From Nocardia brasiliensis NBRC 14402 (GTDB lineage: Bacteria > Actinomycetota > Actinomycetes > Mycobacteriales > Mycobacteriaceae), in assembly GCF_000308475.2 (NCBI RefSeq), contig NZ_BAFT02000110.1, positions 418,161-482,160 of the forward strand: DNA of 64,000 nt, read 5' to 3'. The notes below the pieces were generated by a model. It did not search any database, was not told where the DNA came from, and saw only the letters and a list, made by a program, of their open reading frames with translations. Each line of letters begins with the position of its first letter. Within the stretch, counting starts at the first letter, position 1. The translations under genes were made by a program, and so were the position numbers. Shown here one piece after another: positions 8,660 to 18,210 of this stretch.

Positions 8660-11239
8660 CTACTGCGCGTCGAAGGCGCGGGCACGCAAGGCGCGTTCGA
8701 CGCCCGCCTTGCCCTCGGTGACCAGGCGGCGCAGTGCGGGCGGGTGATCACCGGCGAGGAACTTGTCCGCGGCCGCGACCGCGTCGGCGCTGACGTCCCA
8801 GGATGGGTACAGCCCGACCACCACGGTCTGCGCGACCTCGCTGGAGCGACGCTCCCACACCTGCGCGACCTCGGCGAAGTAGCGCTCGACGTACGGCGCG
8901 AGCAACTCGGCCTGACCCACCGGAGCGAAGCCCGCGACGATCGCGCGCGTGGTGATGTTGGAGACCGAATCGTCCTCGAACACCGTGCGCCACGCCTGCG
9001 CCTTGACCTCCGCGATCGGCCGGGCGGTCGCCGCCGTCGCCGCCTGACGCTTGCCCGCTGCGGTCGGATCGTTGGCCAGTTCCTGGTCGATGAACGGGGT
9101 GGCCAGGCCGTCGGCGTCGATCTCGCCCGCGATGGCGAGCGCGATGACGATGCGCCAGCGCAGGTCCGTGTCGATCACGAGGCCGGGCAGCCCGACCTTG
9201 GCCGGATCGCCGTCGATCAGTTCACGCAGCACCTCGGTGTGCCAAGCCGACAGCTTGGCGCCGGTGAGCGCGTTGACGAAGGCCAGCTGGTGATCCGAGC
9301 CCGCCGCGGCTTCGCGCGCCAGCTCCAGCAGCCGGTCCGCGTACTCGGTCCAGCCGGTGCTCGCCGCCCATTCCGGGTCGGCGTAGCTGCTGAGCGCGAG
9401 GTTGGCTTGCATCAGAAGTCGTTGCACCACACCGATTTCGGTTTCGGCGCCGACGCCGCGCTGCACCAGCGCGAGGTAGTCGCGCGCCCGCAGTTCGGCC
9501 TGCCTGGTCATCTCCCAGGCGGCCGACCAGGCCAGGGTGCGGGGGAGCGGTTCGGCGATATCGGCGATCCGGTTGATGAGCACGTCCAGCGAACCCGCGT
9601 CGAGGCGCACCGAGCAGTAGGTCAGATCGTCGTCGTTGACCAGGACCAGCTGTCCGCTCGGCACGCCGACCAGCTCGGGGACGTCGGTGCGCTCGGCGGC
9701 GTCCAGATCGAGCTCGACGCGCTTGGTGCGCACCAGCTTTCCGTCCTGATCGTCGTACACGCCGACGGCGAGCCGGTGCACCCTGCGTTCACCCGCGCCC
9801 GGCGTGGCACCGTCCTGGACCACCGCGAACGAGGTGAACTTGCCCTCGGCGTCGACCTCGAAGTCGGGACGCAGGGTGTTCAGACCGGTGGTCTTGAGCC
9901 ACTGCGCGCCCCAGGTGGAAAGGTCACGGCCGGAAGACTTTTCGAGCGCGGTGAGCAGGTCGTCGAAGGTGGCGTTGCCGTAGGCGTGCTCGGCGAAGTA
10001 GGCGCGCAGACCGGACAGGAAGGGCTCCAGTCCGACGTAGGCGACGAGCTGCTTGAGCACCGAAGCGCCCTTGGCATAGGTGATTCCGTCGAAGTTCACC
10101 TCGACCGCGGCGAGGTCGGGGATGTCCGCGGCGATCGGGTGGGTGGAGGGCAGCTGGTCCTGCCGGTACGCCCAGGACTTCTCCACATTCGCGAAAGTGG
10201 TCCAGGCGCTGGTGTATTCGGTCGCCTCGGCCTGGCACAGCACCGACGCGAAAGTCGCGAACGACTCGTTCAGCCACAGGTCGTCCCACCACTTCATGGT
10301 GACCAGGTCGCCGAACCACATGTGCGCCATCTCGTGCAGCACGGTCTCGGCCCGGCGCTCGTAGGACGCGCGGGTCACCTTGGACCGGAAGACGTAGTCC
10401 TCCAGGAAGGTCACCGCGCCCGCGTTCTCCATCGCGCCCGCGTTGAACTCCGGCACGAACAGCTGGTCGTACTTGCCGAACGCGTACGGTACGCCGAAGT
10501 TGTTGTGGTAGAAGCCGAATCCCTGCTTCGTCTCGGTGAACAGCCGCTCGGCGTCCATGTGCTCGGCGAGCGAGGCGCGGCAGTAGATGCCGAGCGGGAT
10601 GCTGCCGTGGTCGTCGGTGTAGACGTCGGTCCACTGGGCGTAGGGGCCCGCGATCAACGCGACGAGGTAGGTGCTCATCCGCGGGGTGGTGCGGAAGATG
10701 TGCTTACCCGGTTCTGCCGCAAGGGTTTCCACGACGGCGCCGTTGGAGATGACCTTCCAGTCCGGCGCTGCGGTGACGTGCACGTCGAACGTCGCCTTGA
10801 GGTCGGGCTGGTCGAAGCACGCGAACATCCGCTTGGCGTCGGCGGTTTCGAACTGCGAGTACAGGTAGACGGCGTCGTCGGTCGGGTCGACGAAGCGGTG
10901 CAGGCCCTCGCCGGTGTGCGAGTACTCGCAGTCGGCCTCCACCACCAGTTCGTTGGTCGCGGCGAGATCGGGCAGCGTGATACCGGTGGACTCGTCGTAG
11001 CCGGAGACATCGAGCGCGGTGCCGTTGAGCACCGCCGAGCGCACACCGCGGGCGACCAGGTCGATGAAGGTGCTCGCGCCCGGCGTCGCGGTGAAGGTGA
11101 CCGTGCTGCGGGAGAAGAAGGTTTGTTCGCCCGGTTTGCCGGCACCGTCGGTCAGGTCCAGGTCGATGCGATAGTTCTCGACCGACACGGTCGAGGCGCG
11201 TTCGATGGCCTGGTCACGAGTCAGGTTCGGTGCGGACAT
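8660..11239 (-). CDS. pepN: Aminopeptidase N, M1 family
   Basis: An 859-residue zinc metallopeptidase that removes N-terminal amino acids from peptides in the cytoplasm. It carries the exopeptidase motif GAMEN (268-272) and the zinc site HEMAH (302-306) with the third ligand Glu-325 in LWLNESF. Length and the C-terminal ERAP1-like helical region match actinobacterial PepN. ATG at 11239 is preceded by AAGGAG at good spacing; the longer open frame upstream has no such signal. It is divergent from purC (112 bases between starts). Its position near DUF5130, the CPWC reductase and rpiB is conserved with mycobacteria. Confidence 0.96.
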   Translation of the reverse strand: MSAPNLTRDQAIERASTVSVENYRIDLDLTDGAGKPGEQTFFSRSTVTFTATPGASTFIDLVARGVRSAVLNGTALDVSGYDESTGITLPDLAATNELVVEADCEYSHTGEGLHRFVDPTDDAVYLYSQFETADAKRMFACFDQPDLKATFDVHVTAAPDWKVISNGAVVETLAAEPGKHIFRTTPRMSTYLVALIAGPYAQWTDVYTDDHGSIPLGIYCRASLAEHMDAERLFTETKQGFGFYHNNFGVPYAFGKYDQLFVPEFNAGAMENAGAVTFLEDYVFRSKVTRASYERRAETVLHEMAHMWFGDLVTMKWWDDLWLNESFATFASVLCQAEATEYTSAWTTFANVEKSWAYRQDQLPSTHPIAADIPDLAAVEVNFDGITYAKGASVLKQLVAYVGLEPFLSGLRAYFAEHAYGNATFDDLLTALEKSSGRDLSTWGAQWLKTTGLNTLRPDFEVDAEGKFTSFAVVQDGATPGAGERRVHRLAVGVYDDQDGKLVRTKRVELDLDAAERTDVPELVGVPSGQLVLVNDDDLTYCSVRLDAGSLDVLINRIADIAEPLPRTLAWSAAWEMTRQAELRARDYLALVQRGVGAETEIGVVQRLLMQANLALSSYADPEWAASTGWTEYADRLLELAREAAAGSDHQLAFVNALTGAKLSAWHTEVLRELIDGDPAKVGLPGLVIDTDLRWRIVIALAIAGEIDADGLATPFIDQELANDPTAAGKRQAATAATARPIAEVKAQAWRTVFEDDSVSNITTRAIVAGFAPVGQAELLAPYVERYFAEVAQVWERRSSEVAQTVVVGLYPSWDVSADAVAAADKFLAGDHPPALRRLVTEGKAGVERALRARAFDAQ

Positions 11240-11351
11240 AAGGCTCCTTCGGGTTCGAAGAACTACTCGGGCGCTCCCCACGATGCCACCTGGGTAAGGT
11301 TGCCCGCGCGGGACTTTTTTCCAGAACCCTATCCAGGAATGGAGCTGCGGA

Positions 11352-12176
11352 GTGAAGCATGTGCACGCCGGCAAGGTGCGCGACCTCTACGAGGACGGCG
11401 ACACCCTGCTGCTCGTCGCGTCCGACCGGGTCTCGGTCTACGACGTGGTGCTGCCGACCCCGATCCCGGACAAGGGCGCGATGCTGACCCAGCTGTCCAA
11501 CTGGTGGTTCGACTACTTCACCGACGTGCCCAACCACGTGATCTCCGCCACCGATGTGCCCGCCGAGTTCGCCGGGCGCGGGATCCGGGTCAAGCCGTTG
11601 AAGATGGTGCAGGTCGAGTGCATCGCCCGCGGCTACCTGGTCGGTTCCGGGCTGAAGGAGTACGAGCAGACCGGTGCCGTGTCCGGTGTCGTGCTGCCGC
11701 CGGGGCTGCGCGAGGGCGACAAGCTGCCCGAGCCGATCTTCACCCCGACCACCAAGGCGTCCGAGGGGCACGACGAGCCGATCACCTTCGACGACGTGGT
11801 GCACCAGGAGGGCCGCGAGGTCGCCGAGCGGCTCCGCGAGCTGACCCTGCACGTCTACACGCGCGGCGCCGCGCACGCCGCCGAGCGCGGTGTGATCGTC
11901 GCCGACACCAAGGTCGAGTTCGGCTGGGACGACAGCACACTCACCCTGGGCGACGAGGTGCTCACCTCCGACTCGTCCCGCTTCTGGCCCGCGGCCGAGT
12001 GGGAACCCGGCCGTCCGCAACGTTCCTTCGACAAGCAGTTCGTTCGGGACTGGTCCACTTCGACCGGGTGGAACAAGGAATACCCGGGTCCGGAGATTCC
12101 CGCCGACATCGTCGAGGCCACCCGCCAGAAGTACCGCGAGGCTTACGAACTCATCACCGGCAACCCCTGGACCTAG
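11352..12176 (+). CDS. purC: Phosphoribosylaminoimidazole-succinocarboxamide synthase
   Basis: A 274-residue SAICAR synthetase, which ligates aspartate to CAIR using ATP in purine biosynthesis. The N-terminal GKVRDLY nucleotide loop, the SDRVSVYD motif and PIPDKG strand, the VECIARGYLVGSG segment and the C-terminal EFGWD acidic site are all present. GTG 11352 has GGAG seven bases upstream and an opening typical of the longer PurC class. The stop codon lies inside a long inverted repeat shared with the convergent NUDIX gene. No other pur gene is adjacent in the window. Confidence 0.96.
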   Translation: MKHVHAGKVRDLYEDGDTLLLVASDRVSVYDVVLPTPIPDKGAMLTQLSNWWFDYFTDVPNHVISATDVPAEFAGRGIRVKPLKMVQVECIARGYLVGSGLKEYEQTGAVSGVVLPPGLREGDKLPEPIFTPTTKASEGHDEPITFDDVVHQEGREVAERLRELTLHVYTRGAAHAAERGVIVADTKVEFGWDDSTLTLGDEVLTSDSSRFWPAAEWEPGRPQRSFDKQFVRDWSTSTGWNKEYPGPEIPADIVEATRQKYREAYELITGNPWT

Positions 12177-12242
12177 GCCCTGTCGCGAAGTCCCATCCGG
12201 CGCCTCCACGGTTCGGCTCGGCCCGACTTCGAGACAGGCCCT
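12175..12242. terminator. Long hairpin spanning the purC and NUDIX stop codons
   Basis: Arms AGGCCCTGTCGCGAAGTC (12175-12192) and GACTTCGAGACAGGCCCT (12225-12242) pair with one internal irregularity. The TAG of purC and the TAG of the convergent gene sit at the two bases of the stem, so one structure can end both transcripts. Confidence 0.7.
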
Positions 12243-12720
12243 AGGCGAGATGCTCGCGCAGACGTTCCAGGTACGGCCGCTGGCCGGTGCCGAGCTTGTG
12301 CTGCGCGGTGGCGAGGTCGAACCAGTCGGCGCGGTCGATTTCCGGGAAGGTGGCCTGCTTGCCGGAGCGGGGCGGCCATTCCATCTCGAAGGTGCCCGGC
12401 GCCATGTCGGTGAGGTCGAGGTCGGACTCGACGGCCCACACGGTGAGGGTCTTCTTGCCCCGGCCGCTGCCGTAGCGCACGTCACCGAGCGGGATCCAGT
12501 CGCCCGGTGGCACGAAAAGCCCGAGCTCCTCGTGGAATTCGCGGCTCGCGGCGGCCCTGGCGTCCTCCAGCTCCGGTTCGTACTCGCCCTTCGGGATGGA
12601 CCACGCGCCGTCGTCCTTCCGCGCGAAGAACGGGCCACCCATGTGCCCGAGCAACACCTCGATCGTCTCGCCGTTCGTCCGCCGGAACAGCAGCACACCG
12701 GCACTGGTCTTATCCGTCAC
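12241..12720 (-). CDS. NUDIX hydrolase
   Basis: A 159-residue member of the NUDIX family, hydrolysing a nucleoside diphosphate linked to another group. The Nudix box G-x5-E-x7-REx2EExG is visible at about residues 45-67 (GEYEPELEDARAAASREFHE). The N-terminal SAGVLLFRR strand and the Trp-rich fold are typical of small ADP-ribose or diadenosine-polyphosphate pyrophosphatases, but substrate cannot be fixed from sequence. It starts at ATG 12720, 58 bases downstream of the sigma-factor gene on the same strand. Confidence 0.9.
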   Translation of the reverse strand: MTDKTSAGVLLFRRTNGETIEVLLGHMGGPFFARKDDGAWSIPKGEYEPELEDARAAASREFHEELGLFVPPGDWIPLGDVRYGSGRGKKTLTVWAVESDLDLTDMAPGTFEMEWPPRSGKQATFPEIDRADWFDLATAQHKLGTGQRPYLERLREHLA

Positions 12721-12778
12721 CCTCGCAGTCTGCCCCCACCCGCCGGTCGAACCACACTCGGCGGCGGCGCATGTCGGC

Positions 12779-14023
12779 TCACGCGTGCCGCAGCCGGGCG
12801 GCGCGCAGCGTCAGATAGCGGTGCTCCGGGACACTGTGCGTGCGTTCCGCGGCCGCGGTGTACGCGGTGATCGCGGCGGCGGGGTCGCCGGCCATCTCGT
12901 ACAGATGGCCGCGGACCGCGTCGAGCCGATGGTTGTCGGCGAGCTGGTCGTCGAGGGTGGCGACGAGTTCCAAACCGGACGCCGGCCCGTGCACCATCGC
13001 CAGCGCGACCGCTCGATTCAGGGTCACCACCGGATTGTCCGAGAGCTTGTCCAGCAGTTCGTAGAGGGTGAGGATCTTGGGCCAGTCCGTGTCCTCGGTG
13101 GACCGTGCCTGCGCGTGCAACGCCGCGATGGCCGCTTGGATCTGGTACGGCCCGTCGAGTCCCGCGGCGAGCGTGCCCGTCGTCAGCGTGACACCCGCGA
13201 CGATCTGCGCGCGATCCCACAGCGCCCGGTTCTGCTCGGCGAGCGGGATCAACTCGCCGTGCGTGCCGGTGCGGGCCGCGCGCCGGGCGTCGGTCAGCAG
13301 CATCAGCGCGAGCAGGCCGGTGACCTCGGTATCCGCCGGTAGCAGCCGGTGCACGGCGCGGGCGAGCCGAATCGCCTCGCCGGACAGGTCCGTTCGGTGC
13401 AAGTCCGGGCCCGAGGTGCTGGTATTGCCCTCGTTGAAGATCAGATACAGCACGTGCAGCACCGCGCCGAGCCGCTCGTGCCACTCCGCGGTATCCGACC
13501 CGGCGAACGGCCGGTCCAACGTCGCCAGCTTCTTCTTGGCACGCGTGATCCGTTGCGCCATCGTCGTTTCCGGCAAGAGGAAGGCCTGCGCGATCTCGGC
13601 CGTGCTCAACCCGCCCACCGCGCGCAGCGTCAGCGCCACGGCACTGGCCGTGGACAGCGCCGGATGGCAGCAGAGGAAGAACATGGCCAGCGTGTCGTCC
13701 TGCTCGACCGGCATGGCGTCGGGCACCGCCCGCTCGAATGCCGTTGTCTCCCTGCGTCGCCGGGCCACCTCGGCGCGCACCGCGTCGGCCATCCGACGCT
13801 GTGCTACCTGGATCAGCCAGCCGCGTGGGTTGTCCGGCAGCCCCTCGACCGGCCATTGGGTCGCGGCGGCGAGCATGGCCTCCTGCAGCGCGTCCTCCGC
13901 GGTGTCGAAATCGCCGAAACGGCGGACCAGCGCACCGAGGACCTGTGGCGCCAACTCGCGCAACAGGTCCTCGGCCCTCGCCGGGAGCGGTGTGTCGTCG
14001 GGCACCGCTCGCCGGTTGGTCAC
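12779..14023 (-). CDS. ECF42-type RNA polymerase sigma factor
   Basis: A 414-residue extracytoplasmic-function sigma factor with a long C-terminal extension. Region 2 (about 20-95) contains the DTAEDALQEA motif. Region 4 (about 120-175) has GGLSTAEIAQAFLLPETTMAQR. Beyond it lies a 220-residue TPR-like helical domain including LYLIFNEG. This layout defines the ECF42 class, which has no classical anti-sigma factor and is coupled to DGPF-domain proteins. Here the start GTG overlaps the stop of the DGPF gene as GTGA, so both are co-translated. The C-terminal domain is thought to modulate activity in this class; the inducing signal is unknown. Confidence 0.92.
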   Translation of the reverse strand: MTNRRAVPDDTPLPARAEDLLRELAPQVLGALVRRFGDFDTAEDALQEAMLAAATQWPVEGLPDNPRGWLIQVAQRRMADAVRAEVARRRRETTAFERAVPDAMPVEQDDTLAMFFLCCHPALSTASAVALTLRAVGGLSTAEIAQAFLLPETTMAQRITRAKKKLATLDRPFAGSDTAEWHERLGAVLHVLYLIFNEGNTSTSGPDLHRTDLSGEAIRLARAVHRLLPADTEVTGLLALMLLTDARRAARTGTHGELIPLAEQNRALWDRAQIVAGVTLTTGTLAAGLDGPYQIQAAIAALHAQARSTEDTDWPKILTLYELLDKLSDNPVVTLNRAVALAMVHGPASGLELVATLDDQLADNHRLDAVRGHLYEMAGDPAAAITAYTAAAERTHSVPEHRYLTLRAARLRHA

Positions 14024-14421
14024 TGCGGGGTGGCCGGGGCGTGCATGACCGGTCGCACCTCGATGTATTCGCCGATCGGTTTACCACCCGGACCCGGGGC
14101 CGCCGAGGCTTGCGCGGCGATCTCGTAGGCCCGCTCCGGGCTTTCCACATCCACGATCCAATACCCGGCCAAGAACTCTTTCGTCTCCGGGAACGGTCCG
14201 TCGGTCACCATCGGCGCGGACCGGCCGTCGGAGCTGACGATGCGGGCTTCGGACGGACCGGCGAGCCCCTGCGCGTCTACCAGCTCACCCGACTTGGCCA
14301 GTTGCTCGCCGAGGGCGCGCTGAAAGTCTATGTGCGCCTGGATTTCTTCCGGGGACCACTCGTTGATCGGTGTGTCGCAGTAGGCGGGGGTGTTGTAGGT
14401 CTTCAGCAACATGTATTTCAT
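14020..14421 (-). CDS. YCII-related DGPF-domain protein
   Basis: A 133-residue protein with the hallmark TDGPFPETKEFLAGYW segment near residues 70-85, part of the dimeric alpha-beta YCII fold. DGPF proteins are the constant genetic partners of ECF42 sigma factors, and here the gene is directly upstream with a four-base overlap. The molecular role is not established: they may sense a small molecule or act enzymatically. Twelve bases separate its start from the preceding FAD oxidoreductase gene, which could make a three-gene unit. Confidence 0.92.
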   Translation of the reverse strand: MKYMLLKTYNTPAYCDTPINEWSPEEIQAHIDFQRALGEQLAKSGELVDAQGLAGPSEARIVSSDGRSAPMVTDGPFPETKEFLAGYWIVDVESPERAYEIAAQASAAPGPGGKPIGEYIEVRPVMHAPATPQ

Positions 14422-14433
14422 CGGGTGTCCGTA

Positions 14434-15669
14434 TCACAGGGGTTTCGAGGTGTCGGCGAGCGCGTCGGGGTCGACCGGGGCGCCATCCAGGATGAGTTCC
14501 TTGATCCGATCCGTCACGTCCCACACATTCACGTTCATGCCCGCGAGCACTCGATCGTCCCCGTCCAGCCAGAACGCGACGAACTCGCGGCCCGCGACAT
14601 CGCCGCGGGTCACCACCCGCGCGTAGTCGCCGGGCGCGGCGTAACCGGTGTACTCCATGCCCAGGTCGTACTGGTCGGTGAAGAAGTAGGGCAGCCGGTC
14701 GTAGCTCGCCTGCTTGCCGAGCATGGTCGCGGCCGCGACGGCGGGCTGGTTGAGCGCATTCGCCCAGTGCTCCACCCGAATCCGGCGGTTCAGCACGGGA
14801 TGCTGCTGCGCGGCGATATCACCCACCGCGACGATGTCCGCGTCGCTGGTGACCAGATGTTCGTCGACCAGCACGCCCCCGTCCACCGCGAGCCCGGCGG
14901 CTTCCGCCAGCTCGACGTTCGGCTTGGCACCGACGGCGACCAGCACCGCTTCGGCCTCGATGGTGCTGCCGTCGTCGAGTTGCACGCCGGTGGCCAGATC
15001 GGTCGCGATGCCTTCCCGCGTGGTGATCTCGCTGATCTTCGCGCCGAGCCGGAGGTCGACTCCGTGCGACCGGTGTAGCTCGGCGAACACCGCACCCATC
15101 TCGGGACCGAGCGCGCCGAGCAGTGGCTGTTCGGCGGTCTCGACGATGGTCACCTCGACACCGGCGGCGCGGGCGGCGGCCGCCACCTCGAGGCCGATCC
15201 AGCCCGCCCCGATGATCACGATCCGTTGCGCGGCGCTGGCGAAGAGTTCGATCAACGTGTCGGAGTCGTTGATCGTGCGCAGCGTGTAGACGTTGGGCGC
15301 GTCGGCGCCGGGGATGGACAGGGTGCGCGGCGTCGATCCGGTGGCGAGGGCCAGCTTGTCGTAGGCGACGGTGGAACCGTCCGGCAGTTCGACGGTCTTC
15401 GCGGCCGGGTCCAGGCCGGTGACCGTGGTGCCGAGCCGCAGATCGACATTGTGGTCGCGATACCACTGGGCCGGATCGACGGTGAATTCGGCGAGCGCCT
15501 TCTTGCCGAGCAGATGTTCCTTGGACAACGGTGGTCGCTCGTAGGGCAGGTGCTCCTCCGCGCCGATCATGGTCACCGACCCTGGAAAGTCGTTGGCGCG
15601 CAATGCTTCTGCCAGCTTCGCCGCGGCGAGCCCGCCGCCGACGATGACAAACCGCTGCCCCGAGCTCAT
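14434..15669 (-). CDS. FAD-dependent ferredoxin reductase-type oxidoreductase
   Basis: A 411-residue flavoprotein of the rhodocoxin/putidaredoxin reductase group, passing electrons from NAD(P)H to ferredoxin or a similar carrier. It has an N-terminal FAD motif FVIVGGGLAAAKLAE, a second Rossmann motif IIGAGWIGLEVA near residue 150, the AVGDIAAQ flavin-binding strand near 285 and a C-terminal reductase domain. ATG 15669 follows AAGGAG. It is divergent from the CPWC reductase; no ferredoxin or P450 gene is adjacent, so its partner is not visible here. Confidence 0.9.
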   Translation of the reverse strand: MSSGQRFVIVGGGLAAAKLAEALRANDFPGSVTMIGAEEHLPYERPPLSKEHLLGKKALAEFTVDPAQWYRDHNVDLRLGTTVTGLDPAAKTVELPDGSTVAYDKLALATGSTPRTLSIPGADAPNVYTLRTINDSDTLIELFASAAQRIVIIGAGWIGLEVAAAARAAGVEVTIVETAEQPLLGALGPEMGAVFAELHRSHGVDLRLGAKISEITTREGIATDLATGVQLDDGSTIEAEAVLVAVGAKPNVELAEAAGLAVDGGVLVDEHLVTSDADIVAVGDIAAQQHPVLNRRIRVEHWANALNQPAVAAATMLGKQASYDRLPYFFTDQYDLGMEYTGYAAPGDYARVVTRGDVAGREFVAFWLDGDDRVLAGMNVNVWDVTDRIKELILDGAPVDPDALADTSKPL

Positions 15670-15759
15670 GGCGGACTCCTTGTCGAGAGGGAACTGGACT
15701 CCTGGCGATCAACCCTAACCGGGCCGGCGACGGCATCGGCGGAAAACGCCGCGGCGGGC

Positions 15760-15786
15760 GGGAACGAATCGGCGCCCGCCGTGGTT
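15760..15786 (+). promoter_or_regulatory. SigH-like promoter upstream of the CPWC reductase
   Basis: GGGAAC (15760-15765) is followed after 17 bases by GGTT (15783-15786), fitting the actinobacterial SigH consensus GGGAAY-N16-17-SGTT. Rv2466c is a SigH-regulon gene in M. tuberculosis, as I recall. The spacer contains half of a GGCGGGCG/CGCCCGCC inverted repeat. Not confirmed experimentally. Confidence 0.45.
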
Positions 15787-15847
15787 GCTGGAGGTAGCGG
15801 TTGGGGGGACACCGCCCCGATAAGCCTGCGATTCGAGAGGACCCGCC

Positions 15848-16495
15848 GTGAGTGACAAAGGCTCCGCGAAGGATGTTGCCGATTTCTGGTTCGATCCACT
15901 GTGCCCCTGGTGCTGGATCACCTCCCGCTGGATTCTCGAGGTCGAGCAGGTCCGCGACATCGAGGCCCGGTTCCACGTGATGAGCCTGTCGGTGCTGAAC
16001 GAGAACAAAGAGGGCCTGCCCGAGCAGTACAAAGAACTGCTCGCCACTGGCTGGGGACCGGTGCGTGTCGCCATCGCCGCGGCCCAGGAGCACGGCGACA
16101 AGGTGCTGTTGCCGCTCTACACCGCGATGGGCACCCGGATCCACAACCGGCGCGCCGAATACGAGCGGGACTCGCGCAAGGAGTCGTTGGCCGCGGTGAT
16201 CGCCGACGCGCTGGCCGAGGTGGGTCTGCCCGCCGAACTGGCGCAGGCCGCCGAGAGCACCGACTACGACGACGCGCTGCGCGCCAGCCATCACGCGGGC
16301 ATGGACAAGGTCGGCCCGGATGTCGGCACGCCGACGATCCACATCAACGGCACCGCGTTCTTCGGCCCGGTGCTGTCCCGGATCCCGCGTGGCGAACAGG
16401 CGGGCAAGCTGTGGGACGCCTCGGTGACGCTGGCCGACTACCCGCACTTCTTCGAGCTCAAGCGCACGCGCAACGAGGAGCCCGAGTTCGACTGA
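15848..16495 (+). CDS. Mycothiol-dependent CPWC reductase (Rv2466c-like)
   Basis: A 215-residue DsbA/thioredoxin-like protein with active site Cys19-Pro-Trp-Cys22, the same positions as M. tuberculosis Rv2466c, a mycothiol-dependent disulfide reductase and nitroreductase induced by oxidative stress. The VGTPTIHING segment near residue 158 supplies the cis-proline loop of the thioredoxin fold, and the inserted helical domain lies between. GTG 15848 gives the family's normal N-terminus. The position beside pepN, rpiB and nei is conserved with mycobacteria. A SigH-like promoter lies upstream. Confidence 0.93.
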   Translation: MSDKGSAKDVADFWFDPLCPWCWITSRWILEVEQVRDIEARFHVMSLSVLNENKEGLPEQYKELLATGWGPVRVAIAAAQEHGDKVLLPLYTAMGTRIHNRRAEYERDSRKESLAAVIADALAEVGLPAELAQAAESTDYDDALRASHHAGMDKVGPDVGTPTIHINGTAFFGPVLSRIPRGEQAGKLWDASVTLADYPHFFELKRTRNEEPEFD

Positions 16496-16505
16496 GTAGT
16501 TCGGC

Positions 16506-16533
16506 GAGTGCCGCGGAGCGTTCCGCGGCACTC
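16506..16533. terminator. Bidirectional terminator between CPWC reductase and M48 protease
   Basis: Perfect 12-bp arms GAGTGCCGCGGA and TCCGCGGCACTC around GCGT, between two convergent stops. Confidence 0.85.
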
Positions 16534-16538
16534 GTCCG

Positions 16539-17582
16539 CTACTGCACCGGTTTCGGTGGGAACGCCGGAGTCTGGCCGTACGAACTCGGATAGACCGGTG
16601 GCGCGGCCGCGGCCGGCGGGCTGGGGCGCAACCAGAGCTTGCCGTGCCTGCTGCGGTCGCGCAGCGCCCACATCCGCCAGGTCAGCACCGGGTGCGAGGA
16701 CATGGCGTTGACCACCCAGACGAAGAAGCCCTTTTCTTGCGCCGCCCGGTCGGCCATCTCATCGAAGCCGACCAGCGTGTTCAGGTATTTGCCGGCGGCC
16801 AGCGTGGCCATCGCGGTGGGCGCGCCGGTGTGCCGATGGCAATAGCCGTGGTTGTCGGCGGTGTACTCCTGCGCGCGGATCAGCGAGTTGCCCAGGAACG
16901 GCAGGAACGGGACGAGGAACATGCCGAGCTGGCGCCAGTAGGAGGTGTGGCCCGCCGCGATGTGCCCGACCTCGTGCCCGATGATGAACGCGAGCGCGTC
17001 GGGTTCGCGTGCCGCGCCGCCGATCTCGAACAGGTCGCTGTACACCGCGACGTAGCGGCGGAAGCCGTGCCCGCTGGCGAACGCGTTGATCTGCCCGTTG
17101 CCGAGCACCACGTAGGCGTCGGGCACCTTGGCCATGCCGAAGCGGGCGGCGGCTTCGGCCACCATCCGGTACCCCTCGGGGAACTGGGTCGGCGACATGC
17201 GCACCCCGTTGACCCGCTGGGTCGAGTAGGTGATGCCGCGACCCACCCACAACAGCACCGGCGCGAAGACCAGCAGCAGCACGTACTGGTCGATGCTGCC
17301 GGTCACCAGCAGCAGCACCGCGATCGCGTAGGCGATCACCGTCAGCGTGACGATCACGACGAGCATCGGGATCTCCCAGCTGTGCCGGGCGGGCATGCCG
17401 TAGGGCGAAAGCCCGCGCGGTTGCTGCTGGGGCGGCGGTACCGGCGCGCCCGGGTACGGGCCGTAGGGAGCGGGGTTCGGCGGGGAGCCGTAGGGCGTGT
17501 TCGGGACCTGCGCCCACCCGGCCGAGGCATACGGGTCGGCCTGCTGGCCCGTCTGTGGGGGCTGGGGTTCGTGCGGCTGCAT
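16539..17582 (-). CDS. M48-family membrane metalloprotease
   Basis: A 347-residue HtpX/Ste24-related zinc protease. Residues 1-66 are a Pro/Gln/Tyr-rich cytoplasmic segment. Two membrane helices follow (about 72-95 and 98-114), and the zinc motif is HEVGH at 203-207 with a downstream QEYTADNHG segment carrying the third ligand. A second hydrophobic stretch follows the HEVGH helix. Such proteins degrade or process membrane proteins under envelope stress. ATG 17582 begins the Pro-rich segment typical of actinobacterial members; the open frame beyond overlaps the rpiB promoter region and is ignored. Confidence 0.88.
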   Translation of the reverse strand: MQPHEPQPPQTGQQADPYASAGWAQVPNTPYGSPPNPAPYGPYPGAPVPPPQQQPRGLSPYGMPARHSWEIPMLVVIVTLTVIAYAIAVLLLVTGSIDQYVLLLVFAPVLLWVGRGITYSTQRVNGVRMSPTQFPEGYRMVAEAAARFGMAKVPDAYVVLGNGQINAFASGHGFRRYVAVYSDLFEIGGAAREPDALAFIIGHEVGHIAAGHTSYWRQLGMFLVPFLPFLGNSLIRAQEYTADNHGYCHRHTGAPTAMATLAAGKYLNTLVGFDEMADRAAQEKGFFVWVVNAMSSHPVLTWRMWALRDRSRHGKLWLRPSPPAAAAPPVYPSSYGQTPAFPPKPVQ

Positions 17583-17724
17583 GAAATGAACTCTATTCAG
17601 TTGCTGGGAACAGGCGGTGCCGCGACGGCGCGCAGACCTCGGTCTGCCGGTCGCTCGCGGCGTATCTCTCGATTCGCGGCAGCCGCTCCCGGTGTTAATC
17701 GAGCCGCCTGACAGAATGCCTGCC

Positions 17725-18198
<474 letters not shown>

Positions 18199-18210
18199 CG
18201 CAGACCGGCT

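Noticed and set aside
8486..12244. 1252-codon open frame on the + strand
   Set aside because: It is antisense to pepN and runs through purC in another frame; the sequence is an artefact of GC-rich codon structure, with no domains.
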